Assembly: GCF_017798165.1 (NCBI RefSeq)
Contig: NZ_CP059068.1
Location: 4,154,001 to 4,218,000 of the forward strand
Direction of reading: 5' to 3'
Source: Rhodoferax sp. AJA081-3
GTDB lineage: Bacteria; Pseudomonadota; Gammaproteobacteria; Burkholderiales; Burkholderiaceae_C
Length of the DNA stretch: 64,000 nucleotides
Within the stretch, counting starts at the first letter, position 1. Every line of letters begins with the position of its first letter. Shown piece by piece: positions 55,801-63,023 of the stretch. The notes under the pieces are model-generated. The model was given only the letters and a program-made list of their open reading frames with translations. It was not told where the DNA came from and made no database searches. A program made the position numbers and the translations under genes.

Positions 55801-58395
55801 GTGGCCGGGCGCACCACAACGTTCACCTACGACGAATTGAACCGGCTGACGCTGACCCAGTACCCGGACGGCAGCACCCACAGCACCGTCTACCGCCCAG
55901 ACAACCGCAAACAAAGCGAGACCGATCCGCGGGGCATGACCACCACCTACGGCTACGACACCGCAGGCCGATTGACCAGCGTCACGCAAAGCCTGAGCGC
56001 AGGCAGCACCGCCACCACTGGCTATGGCTACGACGAAACTGGTGCCAAGACCACCCAGACCGATGCGCTGAACAGGACGACGACCTGGAGCCTGGACGCC
56101 GGTGGCCGCATCACCAGCCGCAAAATACAGGACGGAACAACGGAGAGCAACAGCTACGACCTGGAAGGCAAACGCGTAAGCCACACCAGCTTTGCGGGTG
56201 AGCAGTTCACCTACCAGTACGACGCACAAGGGCAACTGACCGGCATGGTGGTGCCACAGGGCAATGGAGCCAACAGCACCATCCCCCAAGCCAGCGTTAT
56301 CTATACCTACACGCCCAGCGGCCAGGTGCAAAGCCAGCAAGAACAGGGCACCACCACCCTGAACGGTACGCAAAGCTACCGCTACGACGCCAACGACCGC
56401 CTGATCCAAAGCACCAGCCCACTGGGGCAGTTGAACTACACGTTGGATGCGAATGGAAACCCCATCGAACGCAGTGTGTCAAACAGCACCAGCGATGCGG
56501 GTACGGCCACCAGCACCTTTGATGCCGCAGGCCGCCTGGCAAGCGTCACCGCACCCGACGGCAAACAAACCCGCTACAGCTACGACACGGCAGGCCGCCT
56601 GGTACTGACCGAACGCGACCTGAACGCCCAAGGTGCCCAGGCCCAAGTGCTGCGCACCCACCACCGCTATGACAGCGCAGACCGCACCGTAGCGATCGCC
56701 CATGTCAAACAAACCGGAGCCGCCCAAACCCTGATGGTCGGCCAGGCGCTTACGCGGGATGCCGGTGGTGCCGTGAGCCGTATTGAGATGTACCGCGCAG
56801 GCTTTGGACTAACCCCAGCCAGCTTTGATGCAGCGACAGGAACATTCACCGGCACCGTAGCCAGAACCCAAAACTTTGAGTTCGATGCCAATGCCCGCCT
56901 CACCCGGGAAAACAAGATTGATGCGGCCAACCCGACTCTTAGCTTGGACACCCGCTACACCTACGATGCTGTGGGCAACCGCAGCGGCAGGACTGCGACC
57001 AGCAGTGCAGGTACTGACAGCACAACCTACACCTACGACGCCGCAGACCGGTTGACACAGGAACAGGTGACCCCGGCAGTAGGTGGCACCAAGACCACCA
57101 CCTACACCTGGGACCAAAACGGCAACCTGGCGTCGAAGACCGAGACGGGCAAGGCAACCCTGTACCGGTTTGACCCGCAGAACAGGCTGATTGACATTCG
57201 GACTGGGGCCACGCAGGCAGCTGCGCAAGCGGCCAGCCCAAGCGTGAGCTACGCGTATGACGCCAATGGCAACCGCGTCAAGAAGACCGGCCCAGCGGGT
57301 ACCACTGGCTATCTGGTGGATGCCAACCAGACCTACGCGCAGGTGGCCTTGGAAACCACAGGCACGAACAGCACCGTCTATGTGTGGGGCAACCAACTGA
57401 TTCGCCAAACGCAGGCAGGAGCGGGCAACCTATTTGCCACTGCGAATGCGGCCAATGATGTGTTTCCGTTGCAGGGGCATCTCAATACCAGCTTGGGCGC
57501 GATTGATGCCAATGGCAATGCCGTGGAGCAATCGTTAAGCGACGCGTTTGGGCAACTGGACACGCCTACGGGTTTGAAGCAGAACCATCTGTATACGGGG
57601 GAGTACTGGGACCAAGACAGTCAATTGCTGTACCTCAGAGCGCGTTGGTATGACCCCAAGATTGGACGGTTTGTTTCTGCTGATCCGTTTGAAGGCAAGC
57701 AGAGGGACCCACGAAGTTTGAATCGGTACAGCTATGCGAGTAGCGACCCTGTTCAATACACGGATCCGAGCGGAAAATTCAGCATAAGCGACGTGGGCGC
57801 AGCATCGGTTATATCGGGACTCAGCACGGTCACAGCCTCTTACGCGACATCTACGATTACCGTGGGCTTGGCAACGAGAGTGGCATTGGCAATGATCTCT
57901 GGAGTTGTGGGTGCTTATCAAATCCTAGACATAGCGACCAAGGCAAAAATTGAAGAATGTATTGAGTCTTCCCGCAGCGGGATAAATAAATGCAGGCCGG
58001 GCATAAATATGTTTATTCTTGGAGATGACACCGCGTCAGTGCGGGACCACATCGGCGATGCAATGACCTCCAACTTTTCTCCTTCAATTCTCACACGAGG
58101 ACCAGACCAAGGTCGAGGTTGGCTTGAAAAATACAAAGGTCCAGGCAAGCCCTGTTCAGGAGGCTCGTCAATGGATTGCGACGAGTACCCTTTCAACGCA
58201 AGTCGTCAGGGCGGGGAGGCGAACTACCCGGCCAAAGTTTCTCTTCGGAGTGTGCAGCCGGGTGAGAACCGACGTGCCGGTGCTCACCTAGGATGGTTTC
58301 ATGAAAAGTGCAATATTTCAGAAAGCGGCACGACCCAGTACAAAGTAGTAGCTATGAAGGGTATTCCTCGCACAGGTTACATATGCGCGCACTAG
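49885..58395 (+). CDS. RHS-repeat polymorphic toxin with NucA/NucB DNase tip (2836 aa)
   Basis: A signal-like segment lies at residues 43-61. A transglutaminase-like domain (about 290-450) keeps His404 (LEHVWV) and Asp446 (PLDAAFK) but has Ala334 where the catalytic Cys is expected (GNATD). A cadherin/Ig-like module is near 1026-1110. RHS/YD repeats fill about 1310-2560. The RHS core LYLRARWYDPKIGRFVSADP (about 2583-2602) marks the self-cleavage-type boundary. The 205-residue tip after YTDPSGKF contains HIGDAMTSN and the DNase signature DCDEYPF (2764-2770), followed by VQPGENRRAGAHLGWF. This matches NucA/NucB nucleases. The tip DNA is visibly poorer in GC, as expected for an exchanged toxin module. 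It probably kills competitors by DNA cleavage. The immunity gene follows at 58398. Confidence 0.88.
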   Translation: MHPSIFTRAALLKARMMMKPVSHTKTAAPIGRPILRRPLRTLAMVQLALAVWTCMAPAVQAQSQPAPATGTRIAAPISADVAAQDLEQRLRDARELVRQLQSQGNTVSEAQRAAWTKQLRQQLNAAVSTTAALRSSLLATLSDTSASGATGATLARQSLQTFTERADALNRVGKAWLANPSAGSLADLAAFFTQYTQVGARLAATHNQLPWGSLRGKPRAPQKANAAMQTPPTQSLQSQSQGGGAPGMVQAQGMTQLAGLQFSTAPDPAQAPQAADVAETAYVTLTPVIRAKAAELGNNPVTITNWVRNTIAFAPNAGATQNAQTTLAALRGNATDIASLHIALLRAAGIPARYQTGTIELPSAQAQNWLGGLQHPEAALALLQQGGIAATGISTDGRITSIRLEHVWVNAYVNWSPSRGAKDGGANLSPKQHPNPNANLNAWTPLDAAFKPHAYGAGINLSEVVPLNGQSLFGRAKQGAICTPAAASGLSIAALTSGYTDFNTQALNQLAALGADVQVTQILGTAGISQRQYSMLAGTLPYATVVANTPVPDLAPAASWSLQLSLFNGAAPVFTASRPLADLQGQLLSLAFVPASSADATTLASLLRPVSGTGIDPATGLPTRIPAYLAQLKAQVSLNGQVVMEGGSFTLGQSLVLRSVLNGPDGAQLAADNTVVVGETHAWAVQGQALGASAPAAVSAGLMALRNQLQSNTLPSGPVQTAQLLSALAGTYQATLDAKARLYQSATGMVDVRLPSLVRASTRLEADTVLGVVTHVRPAGVGLHVDHQASASVSRSGTGAAPAYQQQSLERASASAHQLLDKVFGPTGSPAQSALSGLATAALQGQTLLRADSATLPSVLASLNANSNLRTAIQDAVASGQQALFSQNMVDMGGPLSPLPMEPLVLNDPLSGAASYTVTSHNAPLVQLTTQRAGLVGWLGLADAQASKVLLSPVLNTSLAQLNTLQALLGDWTGMRWQGFAGQTELIDGLFLSRVSEAAQTTNTCDWLISSLASQLSHGLPGTAQLNRPPAISSEPPTTATVGQAYSYAVQASDPDGDVLTYSLNGAPTGMTISAAGLIHWPRPVAGEFDLLVQVDDGRIAVQQPYVLSVTGSASGVQLSAAMDPSIADAGQLVKLTVHATAPAGAATPVTSATLNGVALSLNAQGVAQFTAPPTGTHSVLVKAQSGALVTSRELLLTVRDTTGAPPTAQATITSPLDDASLRGVVTIAGTASANRFAYYELLLRPVDAPNNAWTIIKRSLTPVQSASLGQLDTSLMANGLHQIVLRVVDVNGVETLAGITVDFVGNLKLGQFRLSFADVRAEAPGLPLMLTRTYDTAKRGVAGDFGYGWSASAQDISVRKNMSFGLNWQVSPQQFNLCLKPVGKRRVSITLPDGALYRFDAANSPECSFGQVPQPNIDFIPVPGPSGGSVAGRTSGGGQLKIISGTLVMAQGGRLVDADTGETWNPTDFELTTEEGFKYALRENVGILYVTDPYGNRVTYGANGYQHSGGLSVTLTRDPQGRITRATDPRGQTLVYTYNAQGDLASVTDRAGGVTTFAYATDPTQPHLLQSITDPRGVVVMANQFDEYGRLTASADALGQATTQEFEPSNNTQTVTDRRGNKTVYTFDADGNITQVVNPLGQTSTYTFDANGNETRTTNALGQTTNRTFDTNGKQTSETNPLGHMTRTTYGSVGTQWQRLNPLSSIDARGATTTYGYLPGQDKQPGATPNAITEPLGRSTSIGITPSTGNLHSLNIAGEALSYTYDTQGRRTQETNALGHETRYTFDANGNQTSRTVTKTINGAQQTLTTTSTYDAENRLVAETDPLGGTRSMVYNSAGKLTSQTNALGQKTSYTYDANARLIATQYPDGSSESTTFDAEGNETTKTDRAGRTTRMEFDALNRLVKTTYPDGTTETTTYDAAGRVTGTTDRKGQLSKMEYDAAGRQTASEDATGVRTTQTFDANGNRTSTTVAGRTTTFTYDELNRLTLTQYPDGSTHSTVYRPDNRKQSETDPRGMTTTYGYDTAGRLTSVTQSLSAGSTATTGYGYDETGAKTTQTDALNRTTTWSLDAGGRITSRKIQDGTTESNSYDLEGKRVSHTSFAGEQFTYQYDAQGQLTGMVVPQGNGANSTIPQASVIYTYTPSGQVQSQQEQGTTTLNGTQSYRYDANDRLIQSTSPLGQLNYTLDANGNPIERSVSNSTSDAGTATSTFDAAGRLASVTAPDGKQTRYSYDTAGRLVLTERDLNAQGAQAQVLRTHHRYDSADRTVAIAHVKQTGAAQTLMVGQALTRDAGGAVSRIEMYRAGFGLTPASFDAATGTFTGTVARTQNFEFDANARLTRENKIDAANPTLSLDTRYTYDAVGNRSGRTATSSAGTDSTTYTYDAADRLTQEQVTPAVGGTKTTTYTWDQNGNLASKTETGKATLYRFDPQNRLIDIRTGATQAAAQAASPSVSYAYDANGNRVKKTGPAGTTGYLVDANQTYAQVALETTGTNSTVYVWGNQLIRQTQAGAGNLFATANAANDVFPLQGHLNTSLGAIDANGNAVEQSLSDAFGQLDTPTGLKQNHLYTGEYWDQDSQLLYLRARWYDPKIGRFVSADPFEGKQRDPRSLNRYSYASSDPVQYTDPSGKFSISDVGAASVISGLSTVTASYATSTITVGLATRVALAMISGVVGAYQILDIATKAKIEECIESSRSGINKCRPGINMFILGDDTASVRDHIGDAMTSNFSPSILTRGPDQGRGWLEKYKGPGKPCSGGSSMDCDEYPFNASRQGGEANYPAKVSLRSVQPGENRRAGAHLGWFHEKCNISESGTTQYKVVAMKGIPRTGYICAH

Positions 58396-58397
58396 CC

Positions 58398-59237
58398 ATG
58401 CGTCGACACATGTTTTTTGTTGTGCTGTGTTGGGGGCTTAGTGCTTGCAACAAGAGCGCACCTGGTATTGACCAAGGGTACATGATGACAATCGAAACGC
58501 CACTCTCCAGTAAATCATCCGGTTATGCAGCGAGCCCCGCTGACTGGAGCAATTTCTTGGACTGCTGGCGAGAGACTCTACGTCATAGGCCACATGATCT
58601 CCCAAAGGATCAGTTTGGTGTGCCAGTTTTTTCGATGATGGCGACATACCGAAAGGGCAGTCAAAAAAACAGTTCAAGTGACTCTGACGCGGCGTTGAAG
58701 TCGATTGAGCAGTTGCAGGTCAAACTGAATGTAGTGCTTCCACCATCCTACGTCGATTTTGTGATTGCGTTTGGTCCAACGGCATTCCCGGAAGTCATTC
58801 CTGACACGGACAGCCATGCGCGGGGCTTCTACCCGCTAGAAGAAGTTGATTTCATGAAGCGCCGTAGACCTGACATAGTTGAGATTGAGGAGAGCTACCC
58901 TCGTGATAGTGGCAGCGAAAAATATTTTGTGTACGGCACCAAGCAGGACGACGTAGCCGTTCGCACCAAATATTACAGAAACGCCATCGTAGTCGGAGCC
59001 TATTCCAAGCACGAACTTTTACTGCTCAACCCAGTTGTAAAGACGCAAGACGGAGAGATGGAAGCCATATTGTTGATGCATTCTTCTTCGTTTAGGGCGC
59101 CTTCCTTTGCCGAGTTGGTTCGACAGGTGAGTGTCGCCGAAACTGTAGATGTAAAACGGAGTCCTCCTTACCCGCAAGAAAAACTTATTGGGACTTGCGC
59201 CAGCAAGTTACCTATGAAGAATATTTGGTGGGAGTAA
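58398..59237 (+). CDS. SMI1/KNR4-like lipoprotein, likely immunity protein
   Basis: A 279-aa protein. The lipobox Gly-Leu-Ser-Ala-Cys ends at Cys17, so it should be a membrane-anchored lipoprotein. The region near residues 105-140 has the SMI1/KNR4 (SUKH) pattern (IEQLQVKLNVVLPPSYVDFVIAFG), a fold used by many immunity proteins, including those against nuclease toxins. It starts 2 bp after the RHS toxin stop (an overlapping ATG at 58383 is possible). A periplasm-facing anchor suggests it stops incoming or outgoing toxin before it reaches the cytoplasm. GC content is low like the toxin tip. Confidence 0.75.
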   Translation: MRRHMFFVVLCWGLSACNKSAPGIDQGYMMTIETPLSSKSSGYAASPADWSNFLDCWRETLRHRPHDLPKDQFGVPVFSMMATYRKGSQKNSSSDSDAALKSIEQLQVKLNVVLPPSYVDFVIAFGPTAFPEVIPDTDSHARGFYPLEEVDFMKRRRPDIVEIEESYPRDSGSEKYFVYGTKQDDVAVRTKYYRNAIVVGAYSKHELLLLNPVVKTQDGEMEAILLMHSSSFRAPSFAELVRQVSVAETVDVKRSPPYPQEKLIGTCASKLPMKNIWWE

Positions 59238-59549
59238 TAGCCTTTTAAGGGCGGAGAAACTCAATCAAATCCATTCATCTGAAATGGCTCGTTATTCATC
59301 GCTAGGGATTTTTTTTGAGACCGATGTCTTTGATGGTTTCCAAGTCAAATGGAATGCTGATTGCTATTTTTGTATAGCGCACCTATCATATTTCACGGGG
59401 GCTAGAGTCACTTTTTGCTCTTATGCGTCAGTCTTATCCAATGAGGTTTTATCCTGAACGGCTTTTTTGATTCCAACGAGGTTTGATCCTCAGGCGATTC
59501 AGTAAATTGGAGCCGGCGGCAGGTGAGCAAGCCAGTCGATCATCAATGA
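59238..59549. other. 312-bp gap after the immunity gene
   Basis: No gene. It contains dispersed repeat copy F (59361-59415) and, at 59437-59493, two short imperfect direct repeats of the type CAAYGAGGTTTTATCCT. No clear terminator for the toxin operon was found. Confidence 0.6.
59361..59415 (-). repeat. Dispersed repeat copy F
   Basis: An intergenic copy. On the plus strand it begins TTGCTATTTTTGTATAGC and ends CACGGGGGCTAGAGTCAC, so the TAGCCCCCG core is on the minus strand. Confidence 0.7.
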
Positions 59550-59798
59550 ATGGTGATTGACATGAACCTATTAAAGCTCAAGACGATGGCGCAGTTGCGC
59601 CAGTTTTTGGACAGTACACAGGCTTTGGAGTTCGCAAGCCTGGCCGACACCACAGCGTGTTATGCCCATGTCGCGCAGACCATCCAACGCTTCGCCTACG
59701 CCAGCCTGTGTCGCTCGGATCGTTCCGTGGTGCTGCGCTACCTGGAACGCACCAGCGGCTACTCCAGCGCACAGGTCATCAAGCGCACTCCAGCGTAG
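59550..59798 (+). pseudogene. N-terminal transposase fragment
   Basis: 82 residues that look like the start of an integrase-type transposase: KLKTMAQLRQFLDSTQALEF, a helical bundle, and VVLRYLERTSGYSSAQV, a helix-turn-helix-like end. Homology breaks off there, followed by a few unrelated codons and a stop. The catalytic DDE part is missing. The true start may be the second ATG at 59562. Confidence 0.6.
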
Positions 59799-59951
59799 TC
59801 TCAGTCGTCAGTACTGACATTTGCGAATTCCAAACGTGTTTCCGGTGCTGACCTGCCTTGCACAACAGAAAGGTGTGCCCGCTGAGTGCTACTGTTTATG
59901 TAGCGAACTGTGTATGGTTTACGCGGGATTGCGGCAAATTTTGCGGCGGAT

Positions 59952-60075
59952 TCAAGTACAAAGCGCAACGGAATGCAGTGTAAGAGGTCTGACGGGTAGG
60001 TTGTAGAAGACCTCATGCGGTGTGCGATAGCCCAGGCACTTACGAGGCCGATGATTGAGTAAGTACACAACTGCT
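59952..60075 (-). pseudogene. C-terminal remnant of an IS30-type transposase
   Basis: About 40 in-frame codons on the minus strand encode LNHRPRKCLGYRTPHEVFYNLPVRPLT and end in TGA at 59952. This is the characteristic C-terminus of IS30-family transposases (LNxRPRKxLGxxTPxEVF). The upstream part of the gene is absent. Thus a truncated insertion sequence. Confidence 0.7.
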
Positions 60076-60227
60076 ACAGCAAGGGTTTTCAGAGTTGGAT
60101 AGCCCAATGGGCTGAAGTCATTCAATGTTCAAATAGGCTTGTTTACTGTGTAAGTGCACAGTACTATTGAGCCATCATCATTACCGAAGAAGTCTATTTT
60201 TGGCGTATCCAATGGGCGGGAACTTGG

Positions 60228-60398
60228 ATGATCACAAGCAAACGTTTATCTGAACGAGACGTTAAGGTTGAGCATCCAGAAGCCATCTGCATTACAGATT
60301 CAAGACAGTTGCTTCTGACACCTGAAACCGTTCAAGAGCGAATGCATGCTACGGCTATGACTCGAAACAGCAGCCCAGATGTTCGCTATCGAATATGA
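60228..60398 (+). CDS. Small hypothetical or remnant frame (56 aa)
   Basis: An ATG frame encoding MITSKRLSERDVKVEHPEAI and on to RYRI. In-frame protein-like sequence continues upstream of the ATG (EEVYFWRIQWAGTW) back to a stop, so the true gene was probably longer and has decayed. A following 50-codon frame (60399-60548 region) is also unrecognised. No function assigned. The whole stretch 59799-60724 holds only these remnants. Confidence 0.3.
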   Translation: MITSKRLSERDVKVEHPEAICITDSRQLLLTPETVQERMHATAMTRNSSPDVRYRI

Positions 60399-60724
60399 GG
60401 CTGAATTTGCGAGGGGTCGCAGCCGTGGACCAGGCCACGGTGCGTGGTGCAGGAAAAGCGGAAATTCAAGAATTGGTGAAAATTCTTAGGGAGAATTCAA
60501 AACTTGGTGGAAAGAAAATTCAATACCAGTTTCGAGATCGCTCGTAAGTTATTGATCTCAAAGCCCCTTGATTTCTAAACCAAATGAAAATCGACAACGC
60601 CAATGGCGTATGGACTTTTTGCCCAGGCTGTGCCTACACTGCGGCCACGGTGTTGGAACGTATGCCGCCAGGACTTCCCCACAGCGGGAAGCGGGGCGTT
60701 GTTGTCACAGCTAGGGAGCGTGCC

Positions 60725-62716
60725 ATGGGTTCACTGATCCGCAACTTGCCGTTTTCACGTAAATTTTTCCTGATCGCCTTGTTGGCGATGTTGATGATGG
60801 CGGTTCCTACCGGCATTTTTGTGCGGGACAAGCTGGCGAATATCCGGCTGGCCCAACAGGAGGTGCGGGGCTTGGGCCCCATCCAGCATGCCATGCGCCT
60901 CACGCAGTTGTCCCAGCAGCACCGGGGCTTGTCCGCCGTGGTCTTGGCCGGCAACGAAGCCCAGGCGCCGGTGCGCCAGACCAAGGAGGCTGAAGTGAGC
61001 CAGGCCTTGGCCCAGGCGCAGACCGCCGTGGCCGAACTGGCTGAGCCCAAGCTCGACGCCAAAATTGGCAAGATCGCCAGCGACTGGCAAACCCTGTCCA
61101 GGGCCGTGGGTGCCAAAGCGCTGGCCGGCCCCGAGAGTTTTGCGCGGCACACCGTGCTGATTGCAGAGCAGATGACCCTGGTAGAGGACATCGTCAACAC
61201 CACCGGCATTGCGCTGGACCCCAACCCGGCGGGCAACTTCTTGCAGATGGCGGTGTTGCAGCACATGCCCCGTGTGACCGAAGGCCTGGGTCAAATGCGG
61301 GCCCGCGGCGCCACGCTGCTGGTGCGTGGCAGCGCAGCGCCAGAGGACAAGGTGCGCATCGAACTGTTGGGCAACAGCATACGCACCAGCATGGCCGCCG
61401 CACGCAAGGCCATAGAACTGGCCACTGCCGCCAACCCGGCATTGCAATCCACAGTAGGCGACGCATTGGCCAAGGCGCAACGTGCAACCGAGGAGGGCCT
61501 GCAGCTCATGGAAGACAAAATTGTGCGGGCCGAGACCCTGAACCATCCGTCGGCAGACTACTTTGCCGCCATGACCCGAACCATCGACGCGCAGTTTGGA
61601 CTCATCAGTGTGGCCTTTGACGCGCTACGTGCACAGCTGGGTGATGCGGTGGCCCAGGCCCAGCGCCAGTTGCTGCTGGGCGGTGCGGTCGTGCTGGCCT
61701 TGACGCTGCTGACCGCTTGGATCATGGTGGCCATAACCGGCACCACCACGGCATCCGTGAACCGTGCGTTGGTGCTAGCCCGTGGTGTGGCGGCAGGGGA
61801 TCTGAGCCAGGAAATCCGGCCCCAGGGACGTGATGAGATGGGGCAACTGCTCCACGCCCTGGCTGCCATGCAGACCAGCCTCTCAGGCGTGGTCACCCAG
61901 GTGCGACAAGGCTCCGAAGGCGTGGCCAGTGCCAGTGCCGAGATTGCCCAGGGCAACAACGACATGTCGTCTCGTACCGAGAGCCAGGCCAGTGCGCTGG
62001 AGCAAACCGCCGCCAGCATGGAAGAGCTCAGTGGCACCGTGCGCCAAAACGCGGACAGTGCACGCACGGCCAATCAACTGGCCCAGAAGGCCTCCACCGT
62101 TGCCGTCAAGGGCGGAAGTGTAGTGGCCCAGGTGGTCGACACTATGAAGGGCATCAACGATGCGTCGCGCAAGATTGCCGACATCATCCAGGTGATCGAT
62201 GGCATCGCCTTCCAGACCAATATATTGGCATTAAACGCCGCAGTCGAGGCCGCACGTGCGGGTGAGCAGGGGCGTGGTTTTGCCGTGGTGGCCAGTGAGG
62301 TGCGTTTGCTGGCCAGCCGCAGTGCCGAGGCGGCCAAAGAAATCAAATCCCTGATACATGCCAGTGTGGAGCGGGTCGAGCAGGGCACCGTATTGGTCGA
62401 CCAGGCCGGCGCCACCATGGACGAGGTTGTCAGCAGCATCCAGCGCGTGACCGACATCATGGGAGAAATCAGCGTCGCCAGCGGCGAACAGGCACTGGGC
62501 GCCGCACAGGTCGGCGAAGCCGTCAAACAGATGGACGAGGTCACCCAGCAAAACGCAGCCCTGGTGGAAGAAATAGCTGCCGCCGCGAGCAGCCTCAAAA
62601 ACCAGGCGTCTGAGCTGGTGCAGGCCGTTGGGGTCTTCAAGCTCTCCTCGCAAGAGCTGGTGTTGGTTCGCGCAACGTGGCCTTGCCCCACCCCTATCGG
62701 CGGCAAAAATATATAA
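60725..62716 (+). CDS. Methyl-accepting chemotaxis protein
   Basis: A 663-aa receptor. Membrane helices near residues 14-34 and about 315-340 frame a helical periplasmic sensor domain. HAMP follows ([24 protein letters not shown]). The signalling hairpin has the conserved tip [40 protein letters not shown]. The last residues (TPIGGKNI) do not form the CheR/CheB-tethering pentapeptide. The sensed ligand is unknown. I chose the ATG at 60725, where the first membrane helix begins. Confidence 0.9.
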   Translation: MGSLIRNLPFSRKFFLIALLAMLMMAVPTGIFVRDKLANIRLAQQEVRGLGPIQHAMRLTQLSQQHRGLSAVVLAGNEAQAPVRQTKEAEVSQALAQAQTAVAELAEPKLDAKIGKIASDWQTLSRAVGAKALAGPESFARHTVLIAEQMTLVEDIVNTTGIALDPNPAGNFLQMAVLQHMPRVTEGLGQMRARGATLLVRGSAAPEDKVRIELLGNSIRTSMAAARKAIELATAANPALQSTVGDALAKAQRATEEGLQLMEDKIVRAETLNHPSADYFAAMTRTIDAQFGLISVAFDALRAQLGDAVAQAQRQLLLGGAVVLALTLLTAWIMVAITGTTTASVNRALVLARGVAAGDLSQEIRPQGRDEMGQLLHALAAMQTSLSGVVTQVRQGSEGVASASAEIAQGNNDMSSRTESQASALEQTAASMEELSGTVRQNADSARTANQLAQKASTVAVKGGSVVAQVVDTMKGINDASRKIADIIQVIDGIAFQTNILALNAAVEAARAGEQGRGFAVVASEVRLLASRSAEAAKEIKSLIHASVERVEQGTVLVDQAGATMDEVVSSIQRVTDIMGEISVASGEQALGAAQVGEAVKQMDEVTQQNAALVEEIAAAASSLKNQASELVQAVGVFKLSSQELVLVRATWPCPTPIGGKNI

Positions 62717-63023
62717 ATAATATTTTTTTACAACGCGGTCCCTGCCCGCCACGGTGCGCGCTAGCAAAGCGATAGCTGCTGCGGTAAGCCTTGCGGGGGC
62801 TATCGGGTCATTTCGTGATGTGGGATTTGGCCGGAGAGTGGGTCCCCGCCCGTGCACCGGTTTTACACAAAAAACCACACACCAAAGTTGCTACGATGGC
62901 GGCCGAACAGCACCCCGCCATAGGCCACCCACGGTCTCACTCCGCATGGTTTAAAGGCCCAAGAGCCTCCAGCGGCAGCGCACGGCACGGCGTGTTGCAG
63001 CACTTTTCTCAGGAGATAACGAC
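62717..63023. other. 307-bp gap upstream of nrdJ
   Basis: It holds dispersed repeat copy E (62760-62813) and the nrdJ leader with AGGAGA ribosome-binding site. I looked for a cobalamin riboswitch, expected before some B12-dependent genes, and saw no B12 box. Confidence 0.6.
62760..62813 (-). repeat. Dispersed repeat copy E
   Basis: An intergenic copy. On the plus strand it begins GCTAGCAAAGCGATAGCTGC and ends TGCGGGGGCTATCGGGTCAT. Confidence 0.7.

Noticed and set aside
54360..57300. Repeated 60-70-bp units, possible CRISPR or tandem array
   Set aside because: They are degenerate YD repeats of the RHS protein in frame, not spacer-separated exact repeats.
59801..60070. 89-codon minus-strand frame over the IS30 remnant
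   Set aside because: The true transposase frame is a different one, ending at 59952; the longer frame shows no homology pattern.
60584..60724. N-terminal extension of the chemotaxis receptor
   Set aside because: The extension has no membrane or sensor pattern; the first helix begins right after the ATG at 60725.
62717..63023. Possible cobalamin riboswitch before nrdJ
   Set aside because: No B12 box or paired core elements were found; the region mainly holds a dispersed repeat.
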